DNA of 64,000 bases from Devriesea agamarum (GTDB lineage Bacteria > Actinomycetota > Actinomycetes > Actinomycetales > Dermabacteraceae): positions 2,170,001 to 2,234,000 of the forward strand of contig NZ_LN849456.1 in the NCBI RefSeq assembly GCF_900070355.1, given 5' to 3'. Below, piece after piece: positions 42,111 to 50,030 of this stretch. Each line of letters starts with the position of its first letter. Position 1 is the first letter of the stretch. The notes under the pieces were generated by a model. That model had not been told where the DNA came from. It did not search any database and saw only the letters and a program-made list of their open reading frames with translations. Made by a program: the position numbers and the translations under genes.

Positions 42111-43559
42111 ATGGCCTCAACGACCTCCCTTGCTCTACGCACCGGTTCTCTCCTCCTCGCGATCGGCACCCTCGCCGCCTGCGGCCAAGGCGCCACCTCC
42201 GGCGATAAAAATGCGCAGCCGAGTGGATCCCCAACTGCCGCCTCCTCACAGCGCAAAGAAGTGGCAGGCCTGGACCCCCGAGTGTTACTCACTTTCGACG
42301 GTGGCATCATGACCGTCGACACAGCCAGCGGCAACGTCATCGCTACCGAAAAACGCGATGGCTTCTTCCGGCTCAACAATGCCGGCGATGGACGTCACGT
42401 GATGGTCAGCGATGGCAACGCATTCCATCTGTTCGACTCCGGTCTGATCGCCCAGGCACACGGCGACCACTTCCACTACTACACCCAAAACCCCGCCATG
42501 ACCGGCGCCAGCTTTGCGGCGACAGAACCCGGACACGTCGTGACCCACCGTGGGAAAACCGCCCTATTCGCTGACGGCACCGGGGACATTCAGGTGATGA
42601 ACTCCGGCGACCTCTTCGCCGGGAAAAAGCCCACAGCTATTGACACGACAAAAACCAATGCGCCGCACCACGGGGTGGCTGTTCCCCTGAAGGACGGTGC
42701 TTTGCTCATGACTCAGGGCACTGAATCTGAGCGTCACACCGTGCAGGTGAAAGACAAATCTGGCGCGGTGATCGCAGAAACCACAGACTGCCCCGGAGTG
42801 CACGGGGAGGCCGCCGCGAAGCCCACCGACCAGGGTGATGTGGTGGCCCTCGGGTGCGAAAACGGCCCCGTGGTCTACCGCGACGGAGCATTCCACAAGA
42901 TCAAAGCCCAGGAGGCCTATCAGCGCAGCGGGAATCTGGTCGGCAGTGAAGAATCCGAGATTGTGCTCGGTGACTACAAAACCGAAGGCAAAAAGCCCGA
43001 AGGAGAGATTGAACGGCCCACTCGAGTTGCCCTCATCGACACCCGAGCTGACGCCCTCAAAGTGGTTGACCTCGGCTCCTCGTACCGCTTTCGCTCACTC
43101 GCTCGCGGGCCGCACGGCGAAGCCCTGGTGCTGACCTACGACGGCGAACTCAATGTGATTGATCCGGTGAAGGGCACGGTGGTTCGGGAAACAAAAGTTA
43201 TCGAGCCCTGGCGGGAGGATGCTCAATGGCAAAAGCCCGGCCCCGCGCTCAAGGTTGCGGGCGACTTCGCGTATGTCACGGATGCTGCCTCGAAGAAGCT
43301 CCATATCGTGGATATCGAACAGGGCAAGATCGCCAAGACCATTAACCTGCCCGAAACTCCGAACGAAATCGCCGTCGTGACCGGGAAACCTGAAGCACCC
43401 GCCCCCGATACGAAGGACGGTGGTCACGCCCAGCATGAGCACACCGGCGACCACGGTGATCACGAAGGGCACTCGCATGAGGGCGATGGACATGAGGGTG
43501 ACGGACACGGCTCGCAAGAAGGCCACGACCACGGCGGACACGAGGGCCACCAGCACTGA
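42111..43559 (+). CDS. aztD: Zinc metallochaperone AztD-like lipoprotein
   Basis: A 482-aa extracytoplasmic protein with a lipobox (IGTLAAC, Cys 24) and a beta-propeller-type body. FHYYTQNPAMTGASFAATEPGHVVTHRGKTALFADGTG and APHHGVAVPLKDGALLMTQGT are the histidine-bearing stretches that AztD proteins use to bind zinc. The C-terminus (about residues 430-482) is a His/Asp/Glu/Gly-rich tail with some fifteen His, an evident metal buffer. AztD normally passes zinc to an AztABC/ZnuA-type importer; none is beside it, the closest metal importer being the Mn-type operon 2 kb away. A function in zinc storage or delivery is inferred. Confidence 0.8.
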   Translation: MASTTSLALRTGSLLLAIGTLAACGQGATSGDKNAQPSGSPTAASSQRKEVAGLDPRVLLTFDGGIMTVDTASGNVIATEKRDGFFRLNNAGDGRHVMVSDGNAFHLFDSGLIAQAHGDHFHYYTQNPAMTGASFAATEPGHVVTHRGKTALFADGTGDIQVMNSGDLFAGKKPTAIDTTKTNAPHHGVAVPLKDGALLMTQGTESERHTVQVKDKSGAVIAETTDCPGVHGEAAAKPTDQGDVVALGCENGPVVYRDGAFHKIKAQEAYQRSGNLVGSEESEIVLGDYKTEGKKPEGEIERPTRVALIDTRADALKVVDLGSSYRFRSLARGPHGEALVLTYDGELNVIDPVKGTVVRETKVIEPWREDAQWQKPGPALKVAGDFAYVTDAASKKLHIVDIEQGKIAKTINLPETPNEIAVVTGKPEAPAPDTKDGGHAQHEHTGDHGDHEGHSHEGDGHEGDGHGSQEGHDHGGHEGHQH

Positions 43560-43643
43560 CGTCGGTGACATGACGGGTGCCGACGGGGCGCCTGTCTTGT
43601 GACTGCTGAAGTCCGGTCTCCTCGGCGCGGAAGGTCAGTGCGC

Positions 43644-44546
43644 TTAGTTCACGTGGGGTGTGCTGAAACCGCCATTGCTCATGAGTATCTGACCGTTAAT
43701 CCAAGCGCCCTCAGGGGACAGAAGAAAACGGACTAGATGACCGACAGTGGCAGGATTCCCGAGCCGTCCGCCCGGGGTAGCTGCGGCCAATGAGCTGTGG
43801 AGTTCGGGCGTCATCCACCCGGTGTCGATAGGGCCGGGGTTGATGACATTCGCCCGCACTCCCAGATCCGCTAATTCGCGTGTTGCAGCTAAGACCAGCC
43901 GGTCCAAAGCGGCTTTCGTGGCGCCATACGGCAGATTGTGAGTCGTATGATCACTGGTCAGAGCGATGATTTCGCGATGCTGACCGCTGGGGTCGGCTGG
44001 ATGATGTAATGCGCGCTGATCACCATGAGGTGTGGATACCTCTAAACCCGCTACCGGTTCGTCTTTGGGTAGCTGCTGGGCAAAAGCTTTCATCAGCAGC
44101 CAGCTAGCGCGTACATTCACCGCGTAGTGGCGATCAAAACTCTCGATGCTGGTGTCGGCAATAGAGGAGTCCACAGATTCGCAATGGCTCATGACCAGAG
44201 CACTGGGTGAACCGAGCTCGGTGCAGCACCGTGCGATCACCTGCTCGGGAACTGCCGGGTCGCAGAGGTCGCCGGGAGCCAGGATGATCCTTCGCCCGAG
44301 CTCCCGCAGCTCATCGGCGAGGCGGTCGGTGTCAGAGTGGGCGCCCAGCACCCGTTGGTCGTAGTCGGCGTGAAACGACAGGGTGAGGTCCCAGCCATCG
44401 GCAGCTAGACAACGTGCGATGGCGGCACCGATGCCTTGGCTGCGACCAACTCCAGTGAGAACAGCGACCCGGGCCCTTCCAGAAGGTTCACTCCCGGGTC
44501 CGGGATGCTGACACGCTGTGGTTGCGGCGGATGAATGGTGGTCCAT
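43644..44546 (-). CDS. Short-chain dehydrogenase/reductase (SDR) family oxidoreductase
   Basis: A NAD(P)-dependent oxidoreductase. The cofactor loop VLTGVGRSQGIGAAIAR and the catalytic Tyr-x3-Lys in YGATKAALDRLVLAATRELADLGVRANVINPGPIDTGWM are clear; the family's usual serine region reads IALTSDHT. An about 25-residue His/Pro/Gly-rich insertion precedes it (GLEVSTPHGDQ to SGQHR). The ATG at 44546 is preferred to an upstream TTG at 44573. The substrate is unknown; the FabG-like C-terminus GRLGNPATVGHLVRFLLSPEGAWINGQ suggests a soluble classical SDR. Confidence 0.87.
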   Translation of the reverse strand: MDHHSSAATTACQHPGPGSEPSGRARVAVLTGVGRSQGIGAAIARCLAADGWDLTLSFHADYDQRVLGAHSDTDRLADELRELGRRIILAPGDLCDPAVPEQVIARCCTELGSPSALVMSHCESVDSSIADTSIESFDRHYAVNVRASWLLMKAFAQQLPKDEPVAGLEVSTPHGDQRALHHPADPSGQHREIIALTSDHTTHNLPYGATKAALDRLVLAATRELADLGVRANVINPGPIDTGWMTPELHSSLAAATPGGRLGNPATVGHLVRFLLSPEGAWINGQILMSNGGFSTPHVN

Positions 44547-44662
44547 GTGCCCGTTATAACAAGCCAGCCACAAGAACGCGATGTTATTTTTGGTCGCGAT
44601 CTAGCTGTGGATATCGGCCGACGATGTCAGGTTTCTACGTCCAGTCTGGAGCGACGCTGGGC

Positions 44663-45319
44663 CTACCCCTGCACCGCGGTAGAGTCGACGATGCTCACCT
44701 GGGGAGGAAACAACCCCATCACCTGCATGGCTGCTGCGTGGTTATCCGGTGTCGATCCCGCACACGCATCGGCAACTACCTGGACCCGTGCCCCGGCATC
44801 CCCGGCAGCGAGCGCGGTCGCGATGACGCAGCAATCGGTCGCCACACCGGTGAGTATCAACGACGGGGCCCTATCCAGGGACCAGGATGGGGCCGTTCTG
44901 CTGTCTACTGGACCTACGGTCCACTCCGCCGACTCTGCGGTGCCCTCCGCCGTGTCCACAGCCTGCCCACCTATTCGGCGTTCTGCCTGCGCAATGGCTC
45001 CCACCAGCTCCGGGCCCCATTTACCGAAGGTTGGCAGATCAAGCGTCGGGTGGGCAGAAAGAACCCGAGCGTCGTCGATGAGGTCGAACAGCGGATCATC
45101 CGGGTTGCGGTCGGCAAACGGCCACTGCGCGAAATACTCGCCCCACGAGGTTGAGCGGTCGGCGGTAGGCAGCCACCGGGTGAGCAACACACGCGGCCCA
45201 AACCGAGGAGCAAGCTCCTGTATGACCGAAAAGGCGCGGTCGAAATCGGGTGATGCCCACGGCGACGAGGGGGCAGCGAAGATACGCTGTAAGTCGATGG
45301 CAACCAGCCACGGGGCCAT
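44663..45319 (-). CDS. Isochorismatase/nicotinamidase-like cysteine hydrolase
   Basis: A 218-aa member of the isochorismatase superfamily. The catalytic triad is present: Asp 9 (VAIDLQ), Lys 100 (TFGKWG) and Cys 164 (GVATDCCV, with the cis-peptide before it). A low-complexity insertion of about 30 residues (GQAVDTAEGTAES to APSWSLDR) lies between the lysine and the cysteine. It lies 31 bp after the NCS1 permease gene on the same strand, so it probably hydrolyses an amide taken up by that permease (a nicotinamide-, carbamoyl- or ureide-like compound). Confidence 0.86.
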   Translation of the reverse strand: MAPWLVAIDLQRIFAAPSSPWASPDFDRAFSVIQELAPRFGPRVLLTRWLPTADRSTSWGEYFAQWPFADRNPDDPLFDLIDDARVLSAHPTLDLPTFGKWGPELVGAIAQAERRIGGQAVDTAEGTAESAEWTVGPVDSRTAPSWSLDRAPSLILTGVATDCCVIATALAAGDAGARVQVVADACAGSTPDNHAAAMQVMGLFPPQVSIVDSTAVQG

Positions 45320-45350
45320 ATCGTCAGTCCTTCCTCGGTGTGTTCCCCCG

Positions 45351-46856
45351 TCACCGTTCTTCTTGACGCCGAACAGTCTTGGCGCGCAAAACCAATGTCA
45401 CGACGAACGACAGCACCAGGGCGATCAAAACCCCCAGGTTGGCAGCCGCCCACGGGCCTTCTTTGCCGCCGAGCGGACCGAGGAAGTATCCCTGCCAGTT
45501 ATTCCAGGGGGCATCTGCGGCGAAGGAGTTCACCACCAGCCCCCAACCGATGACGGATGCCACCGCTATGGTGATGAGCGAGGTGAAGTCGAATGCCCGG
45601 TAGCGTCCGCGGGCATCGAATAGGGCATGTTCGTCGTAGTCGCGGCGGCGCAGTGCGATATCTGCGATGAAGATACCCGCCCAGGCGGCCAGAGGCACGC
45701 CGAGCGTGATCAGGAAGCTCTGGAATGGTCCGAGAAAGCTCTGGGCGAAAAACACCACCCAGATTGTTCCAAGCGTAAGAATCACCCCGTCGATTCCGGC
45801 AGCGGCCGGGCGCGGGATGCGGATCCCAAGGCTCAGCAAGGTCAGGCCGGAGGAGTAGATACCGAGAACAGCGCCGGAAACCAAGGCGAGCACGGCGGTC
45901 AGCCAGAAGGGGATCAGCACCCAGGTCGGCAGAATCGTCGCCAGGGTACCGATCGGATCGTTGGCGATTTCCTCCGACAGTTTGGGATCGGACCCAGCCA
46001 GCAGCAGACCGAAAACCACCAGGATGACCGGGGCGACGGCGCCGCCGAAGGTGTTCCAGGCGACGATCGCCCCACCGGATGCGGTGCGCTTTTGATAGCG
46101 CGACCAGTCGGCGGCGATATTGATCCAGCCGAGTCCAAAACCGGTCATCACCATCACTAAGGCGCCAATGACCTGCTGGAATGATCCGTTGGGAATGGCT
46201 AGCACGGAATCCATGGAGATGTGCGGGATGGTCAGCGCCATGTACACAATGGTGACGGCGCCGGTGATCCAGGTGAGGATCGATTGCAGACGCATAATCG
46301 TGTGGTACCCGGCGATGGAGGCGCACACGATGAGCGCGGCCACGGCAGCCGCGGCGAGGAGTTTCACCGCATCACCGCTGGACCACCCGAGGCGAGAGAA
46401 CACAGTGGCGGTAGCGAGCGTCGCCATAATGGCGAGGAATGTTTCCCAGCCGATAGAGGTGAACCAGGAGATAATTCCGGGAACTTTCTGTCCGTGTACC
46501 CCAAACGCCGCGCGTGAGAGCACCATGGTTGGGGCGGAGCCGCGTTTACCAGCGATAGCGATCAGCCCGCACAGCATGAACGAGATCACGACACCGATTA
46601 CGGTGACCGCACTGGCCTGCCAAAACGACACCCCAAATCCGAAGACGAAGGAGCCGTAGGACAAGCCGAACACGGATACGTTGGCGGCAAACCACGGCCA
46701 GAACAAATCTCGGGGGCGGGCGGTGCGTTCGCTTTCACGGATGATGTCGATGCCGGTGGTTTCAATCAGCTTGCCGGTTTTCTCGCGAGGGTGCGCTGAA
46801 TCGGCGGGATGGTTCGTGTGAGGGGAACCGGGGGAGGGGGCCTGGGAGGTGGACAC
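45351..46856 (-). CDS. NCS1-family permease (purine/cytosine/allantoin type)
   Basis: A 501-aa transporter with twelve hydrophobic segments. FWPWFAANVSVFGLSYGSFVFGFG and GKRGSAPTMVLSRAAFGVHGQKVPGIISWFTSIGWE match cytosine/hydantoin/purine NCS1 carriers. The GTG at 46856 is preferred because GGAGA lies about 5 bp upstream; the frame extends to a TTG at 46910 without a ribosome-binding site. The substrate is not readable. Co-transcription with the isochorismatase homologue suggests a heterocyclic or ureido nitrogen source. The 291 bp upstream hold no gene. Confidence 0.87.
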   Translation of the reverse strand: MSTSQAPSPGSPHTNHPADSAHPREKTGKLIETTGIDIIRESERTARPRDLFWPWFAANVSVFGLSYGSFVFGFGVSFWQASAVTVIGVVISFMLCGLIAIAGKRGSAPTMVLSRAAFGVHGQKVPGIISWFTSIGWETFLAIMATLATATVFSRLGWSSGDAVKLLAAAAVAALIVCASIAGYHTIMRLQSILTWITGAVTIVYMALTIPHISMDSVLAIPNGSFQQVIGALVMVMTGFGLGWINIAADWSRYQKRTASGGAIVAWNTFGGAVAPVILVVFGLLLAGSDPKLSEEIANDPIGTLATILPTWVLIPFWLTAVLALVSGAVLGIYSSGLTLLSLGIRIPRPAAAGIDGVILTLGTIWVVFFAQSFLGPFQSFLITLGVPLAAWAGIFIADIALRRRDYDEHALFDARGRYRAFDFTSLITIAVASVIGWGLVVNSFAADAPWNNWQGYFLGPLGGKEGPWAAANLGVLIALVLSFVVTLVLRAKTVRRQEER

Positions 46857-47147
46857 GGAGTCTCCGATCAGTGCGGTGTCTGAGCGAGAATATGCCGGAC
46901 GGAAGGACAATAACGAACGCCAAATCCGACGAACGATATTGCGCCACGCAGTGGTTAGCGTGGTGCATCACATCATCGCATTTCCATAGGCTCAAGCCCA
47001 TAAAAGTCCGCCTCATGAATCCCGGGTTTTACGGGTCGCTATGGGGAACCGGCGTGCCACTTGGCGCACAAGTGTGCTCTGCCCGGCGTGAGGATCGCGG
47101 CTAATAGCACGCCTCATTGGGTGGTCTATGAGCGTGTGCCCCGAGTA

Positions 47148-48179
47148 TTAGAGCGGTGGCTGCACAAAGCGTTGCGCCGCGAAGCTATCGGGTTCTAATA
47201 ACCAGCCGCCGAGTTTGTCCCAGCGAAAAGCCAAAATCGTATCCACCAGGCGGGCGTGCTTGATACGGGATTGGATGGTCTCGTTGACCATTGCGATGTC
47301 ATCTGCGGAGCGCACCAGCAGACCGAATGTCACGTTCTCCGGACCGGCAGTGGTCACCATAAAGCGCAGCACTCCGAGTGTGCGCAGAATACTCCGTAAT
47401 GTCCATATGTCTGCCAGGTTCATCCGAAACTGAAATACGCACTCAATGTCATAGCCGAGTAGAAACGGATCTATTTCGACGCCGAGCTGAAGGGTGCCCG
47501 ATGCGAGCGCGGAATCCAGTGCGCCGCGTACCGTGCCGATACCGGTGTGGGTCATATGTGCAACATCTTTGAGGCAAATACGCGGGTTGGTGATGAGCTC
47601 ACGCAAAATAGGGAGGTCATCAGGGCGCAACGCGCGGCGCGCTTTGGCTGGCGGGTTAGCCGCCTTCAGCAGTTCCAGCTGGGACGTGCTCAGTTCACGC
47701 ATGCGCCATTCCAAGCCAGAAGCAAGACGACGGGTCACCAGCGTGGTGCGCGTGCGCCGGACTCCCGGTATTCGTCGGATCGCAGGGAGCAGATCTCTGC
47801 CGAGGGTGCGGATGCCCCGGGTGCTGGTAGTCAGCAGGGCATCGGCGCCGCGCAGAGTGCGTTCGACCGTCACGACGCCTGGAAGTTCCACGAGGTCGGA
47901 CAGCAGGCGATCATCGTCCCGGCCCGCGCTGTCCAACGCGATCAGGGAGGTAACTAGGTTGTTGTCGATGCCGTGCCATTTGGCCCGACTAAATGCCGCA
48001 CCCCGGGCCAGTAGTCCCTGCCAATGCCGGGCGGCGGTGCGATCAGAGATTCCTAGCACTTCTCCGACGAGAGAAAACGGGGCCCTTGGAGCGTGCTGGA
48101 GCACACTGAGGAGACGAATATCGATCTCGCTGAGACTGTCATCGACGACATGCGATGCTTTTAAGCTAGAAATCGACAT
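47148..48179 (-). CDS. Lrp/AsnC-family regulator with two helix-turn-helix/RAM modules
   Basis: A 343-aa regulator about twice the usual Lrp size. The first AsnC-type helix-turn-helix is IDIRLLSVLQHAPRAPFSLVGEVLGISDRTAARHWQGLL, and a second module begins at PDDLPILRELITNPRICLKDVAHMTHTGIGTVRGALDSAL. Each is followed by an alpha-beta RAM-like effector region (VTVERTLRGADALLTT; VLRFMVTTAGPENVTFGLLV). The ATG at 48179 has AGGAGG with 7 bp spacing; an open frame to 48200 is ignored. It is divergent from the APC permease and likely senses an amino acid or amine connected with that transporter. Confidence 0.88.
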   Translation of the reverse strand: MSISSLKASHVVDDSLSEIDIRLLSVLQHAPRAPFSLVGEVLGISDRTAARHWQGLLARGAAFSRAKWHGIDNNLVTSLIALDSAGRDDDRLLSDLVELPGVVTVERTLRGADALLTTSTRGIRTLGRDLLPAIRRIPGVRRTRTTLVTRRLASGLEWRMRELSTSQLELLKAANPPAKARRALRPDDLPILRELITNPRICLKDVAHMTHTGIGTVRGALDSALASGTLQLGVEIDPFLLGYDIECVFQFRMNLADIWTLRSILRTLGVLRFMVTTAGPENVTFGLLVRSADDIAMVNETIQSRIKHARLVDTILAFRWDKLGGWLLEPDSFAAQRFVQPPL

Positions 48180-48304
48180 TGAAAAACCTCCTGAAGCCAT
48201 TCTTCGTCATCCGTGGCGGGACCCGGGTGCGGGGCGCGAAGGTAGGGAGAGTAACGGTGAGGCGGGGCCCATCGCGGGGTGCCCGGTAGAAAGGAACCGA
48301 CGTC

Positions 48305-49921
48305 ATGTCCGATGTGCCCTCAGGGCCAAATAAGCCCGATACCTCTATTCTCATTGACAGCAAAGGCGAAACCATGGGGCCGTCCACGGCGGTCGCGCTC
48401 ATCATGGGCTCCATTATCGGAACCGGGGTATTCATTCTTCCCTCGTCAGTGGCCGAATATGGATGGCTTGGCATGATTGGCCTAATCATGGCAACCGTTG
48501 GCGCGGTTGCGCTTGCTTTGGTCTTCGCCTCCTTATCTAAGCGTCGACCAATGCAGGGCGGACCGTACGCGTACGCTCGTGAAGGCTATGGCGACTTCGC
48601 CGGATTTACGAACGCATGGTCATATTGGTGCGCGGCCTGGCCGGGTAACTCAGCTATCGCTGTAGCCTGGGCTGGATACGTCATGGCTCTGTTCGGCTGG
48701 GACGACAAAAATGTCCTTCTGAAGCTCGCTATTTGCGCGGTTGGTCTATTCGTTCCGATGGCTATTAACCTGATCGGCGTGAAGTCGATGGGGGCCTTCC
48801 AGATCATCACGACCATCTTGAAGATTACCCCGCTGGTGTTCATGGGCACGGTTGGCTTGGTATTTGCTTTCCGATATGGGAATTGGCCCGAGTTCAACCC
48901 GAGTGGGCAGAATATCTTCACCGCCTTGGCGACGTCGCTGTCGCTGGCAGCCTTTGTATACGTCGGTGTGGAGACCGCATCCATCGCCGCCTCGAAGGTG
49001 CGAAACCCTGACCGTAACGTTCCCTTGGCCACTGTTGGTGGCACCGTTGGCACCGCCGTGGTGTACATCTTGGTGACCATCGCGGTGTACGGCATCGTCC
49101 CCGGCGAGGAACTGCGCACTACCACCGCTCCGTTCTCACTGGCGCTCGACCAAATATTTGGAGGCACCTGGGGCGGTAAAGTCGTCGCGCTCTTTGCAGT
49201 AATTTCCGGTATCGGCGCCCTGAACTCATGGGCCATGATTACCGCCGAAGTTCCCCAGGCGGCAGCCCGCAATAAGGTGTTCCCGCAGTTCTTCGCCCGT
49301 GTCAATCGCAAGAATGTTCCGTATTGGGGTGTTATTAGCGGCCAGGTGCTTTCGTTTGTGCTGATCGCCGTGGCCTCGATCGGTCAGAGCGGGGTTGCCG
49401 TCTTTAACACCATCGTGTTGATGTCAAACGTGGCGGTCGGCGTCCCCTACTTCTTCTCGGTCCTGGCTCAGCTGTACTACCTGTACACGGAGGGTCGCCG
49501 CTTGGATCCGCGGACCTTCCCGCGGGAAGTCGTGATCGCGATCATCGCGCTGATCTTCTCGGTGTACATGATCTACGGCGCCGGAGAGACGTCCGTCTTC
49601 ATCGGCTTCATTGCCTTCCTCGTCGGGTGGATTGTGATGATGGGTCTGTACATCAAGACCGGACGCTACGGGTCTACCTCGCTGGCTGAGCGACCCGGTG
49701 ACCCCACAGTGGAGGAGGCCCTTGCACAGTTCGCCTCGGGATCGGAGGGTTCTGCTCTGGCTGGTGGTGCCGTCGCATGGGGTGGTGCCGTTGCCCCGGG
49801 CGGGATGGTAACTCCAGGCGGAGCCGTTGCCTCAGGAGGGGTGAGTTCCGCCGGTGATACGGGTCCGGCAGGCGGACCGGGGTCTTCCCGGGGCGACGCG
49901 GTCGCGAAAGAGGATCTATAG
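48305..49921 (+). CDS. APC-family amino acid/polyamine permease with a glycine-rich repeat tail
   Basis: A 538-aa carrier with twelve membrane segments. GSIIGTGVFILPSSVAEYG is the conserved first helix of APC exchangers, and MQGGPYAYAREGYGDFAGFTNAWSYW resembles AdiC/arginine-ornithine-agmatine antiporters. After the last helix (about residue 455) comes a cytoplasmic tail of about 75 residues with a degenerate Gly-Gly-Ala/Met-Val-Ala-Pro-Gly repeat, not part of the family. AAAGGA precedes the ATG. Its neighbours, a divergent Lrp-type regulator and a downstream amidohydrolase, suggest uptake and degradation of an amino acid derivative. Confidence 0.9.
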   Translation: MSDVPSGPNKPDTSILIDSKGETMGPSTAVALIMGSIIGTGVFILPSSVAEYGWLGMIGLIMATVGAVALALVFASLSKRRPMQGGPYAYAREGYGDFAGFTNAWSYWCAAWPGNSAIAVAWAGYVMALFGWDDKNVLLKLAICAVGLFVPMAINLIGVKSMGAFQIITTILKITPLVFMGTVGLVFAFRYGNWPEFNPSGQNIFTALATSLSLAAFVYVGVETASIAASKVRNPDRNVPLATVGGTVGTAVVYILVTIAVYGIVPGEELRTTTAPFSLALDQIFGGTWGGKVVALFAVISGIGALNSWAMITAEVPQAAARNKVFPQFFARVNRKNVPYWGVISGQVLSFVLIAVASIGQSGVAVFNTIVLMSNVAVGVPYFFSVLAQLYYLYTEGRRLDPRTFPREVVIAIIALIFSVYMIYGAGETSVFIGFIAFLVGWIVMMGLYIKTGRYGSTSLAERPGDPTVEEALAQFASGSEGSALAGGAVAWGGAVAPGGMVTPGGAVASGGVSSAGDTGPAGGPGSSRGDAVAKEDL

Positions 49922-49944
49922 CCAGAACGGATCATCCTCGGTAG

Positions 49945-49976
49945 GTCGGGAGTCAGATGGATATCGGGCTCCCGAC
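49945..49976 (+). terminator. Hairpin between the APC permease and amidohydrolase genes
   Basis: GTCGGGAG at 49945-49952 pairs with CTCCCGAC at 49969-49976 over a 16-nt loop, 24 bp after the permease stop. The stem is short with no T-tract, so it may only attenuate. Confidence 0.45.
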
Positions 49977-50030
49977 GCCCGGGATGCGCCGGAGACATAG
50001 AGCGGACCAGATGAAGGGAGTCTGATCAGA

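Noticed and set aside
48586-49311. Minus-strand frame of 241 codons opposite the APC permease
   Set aside because: Shadow of a clear membrane-protein gene with no independent support.
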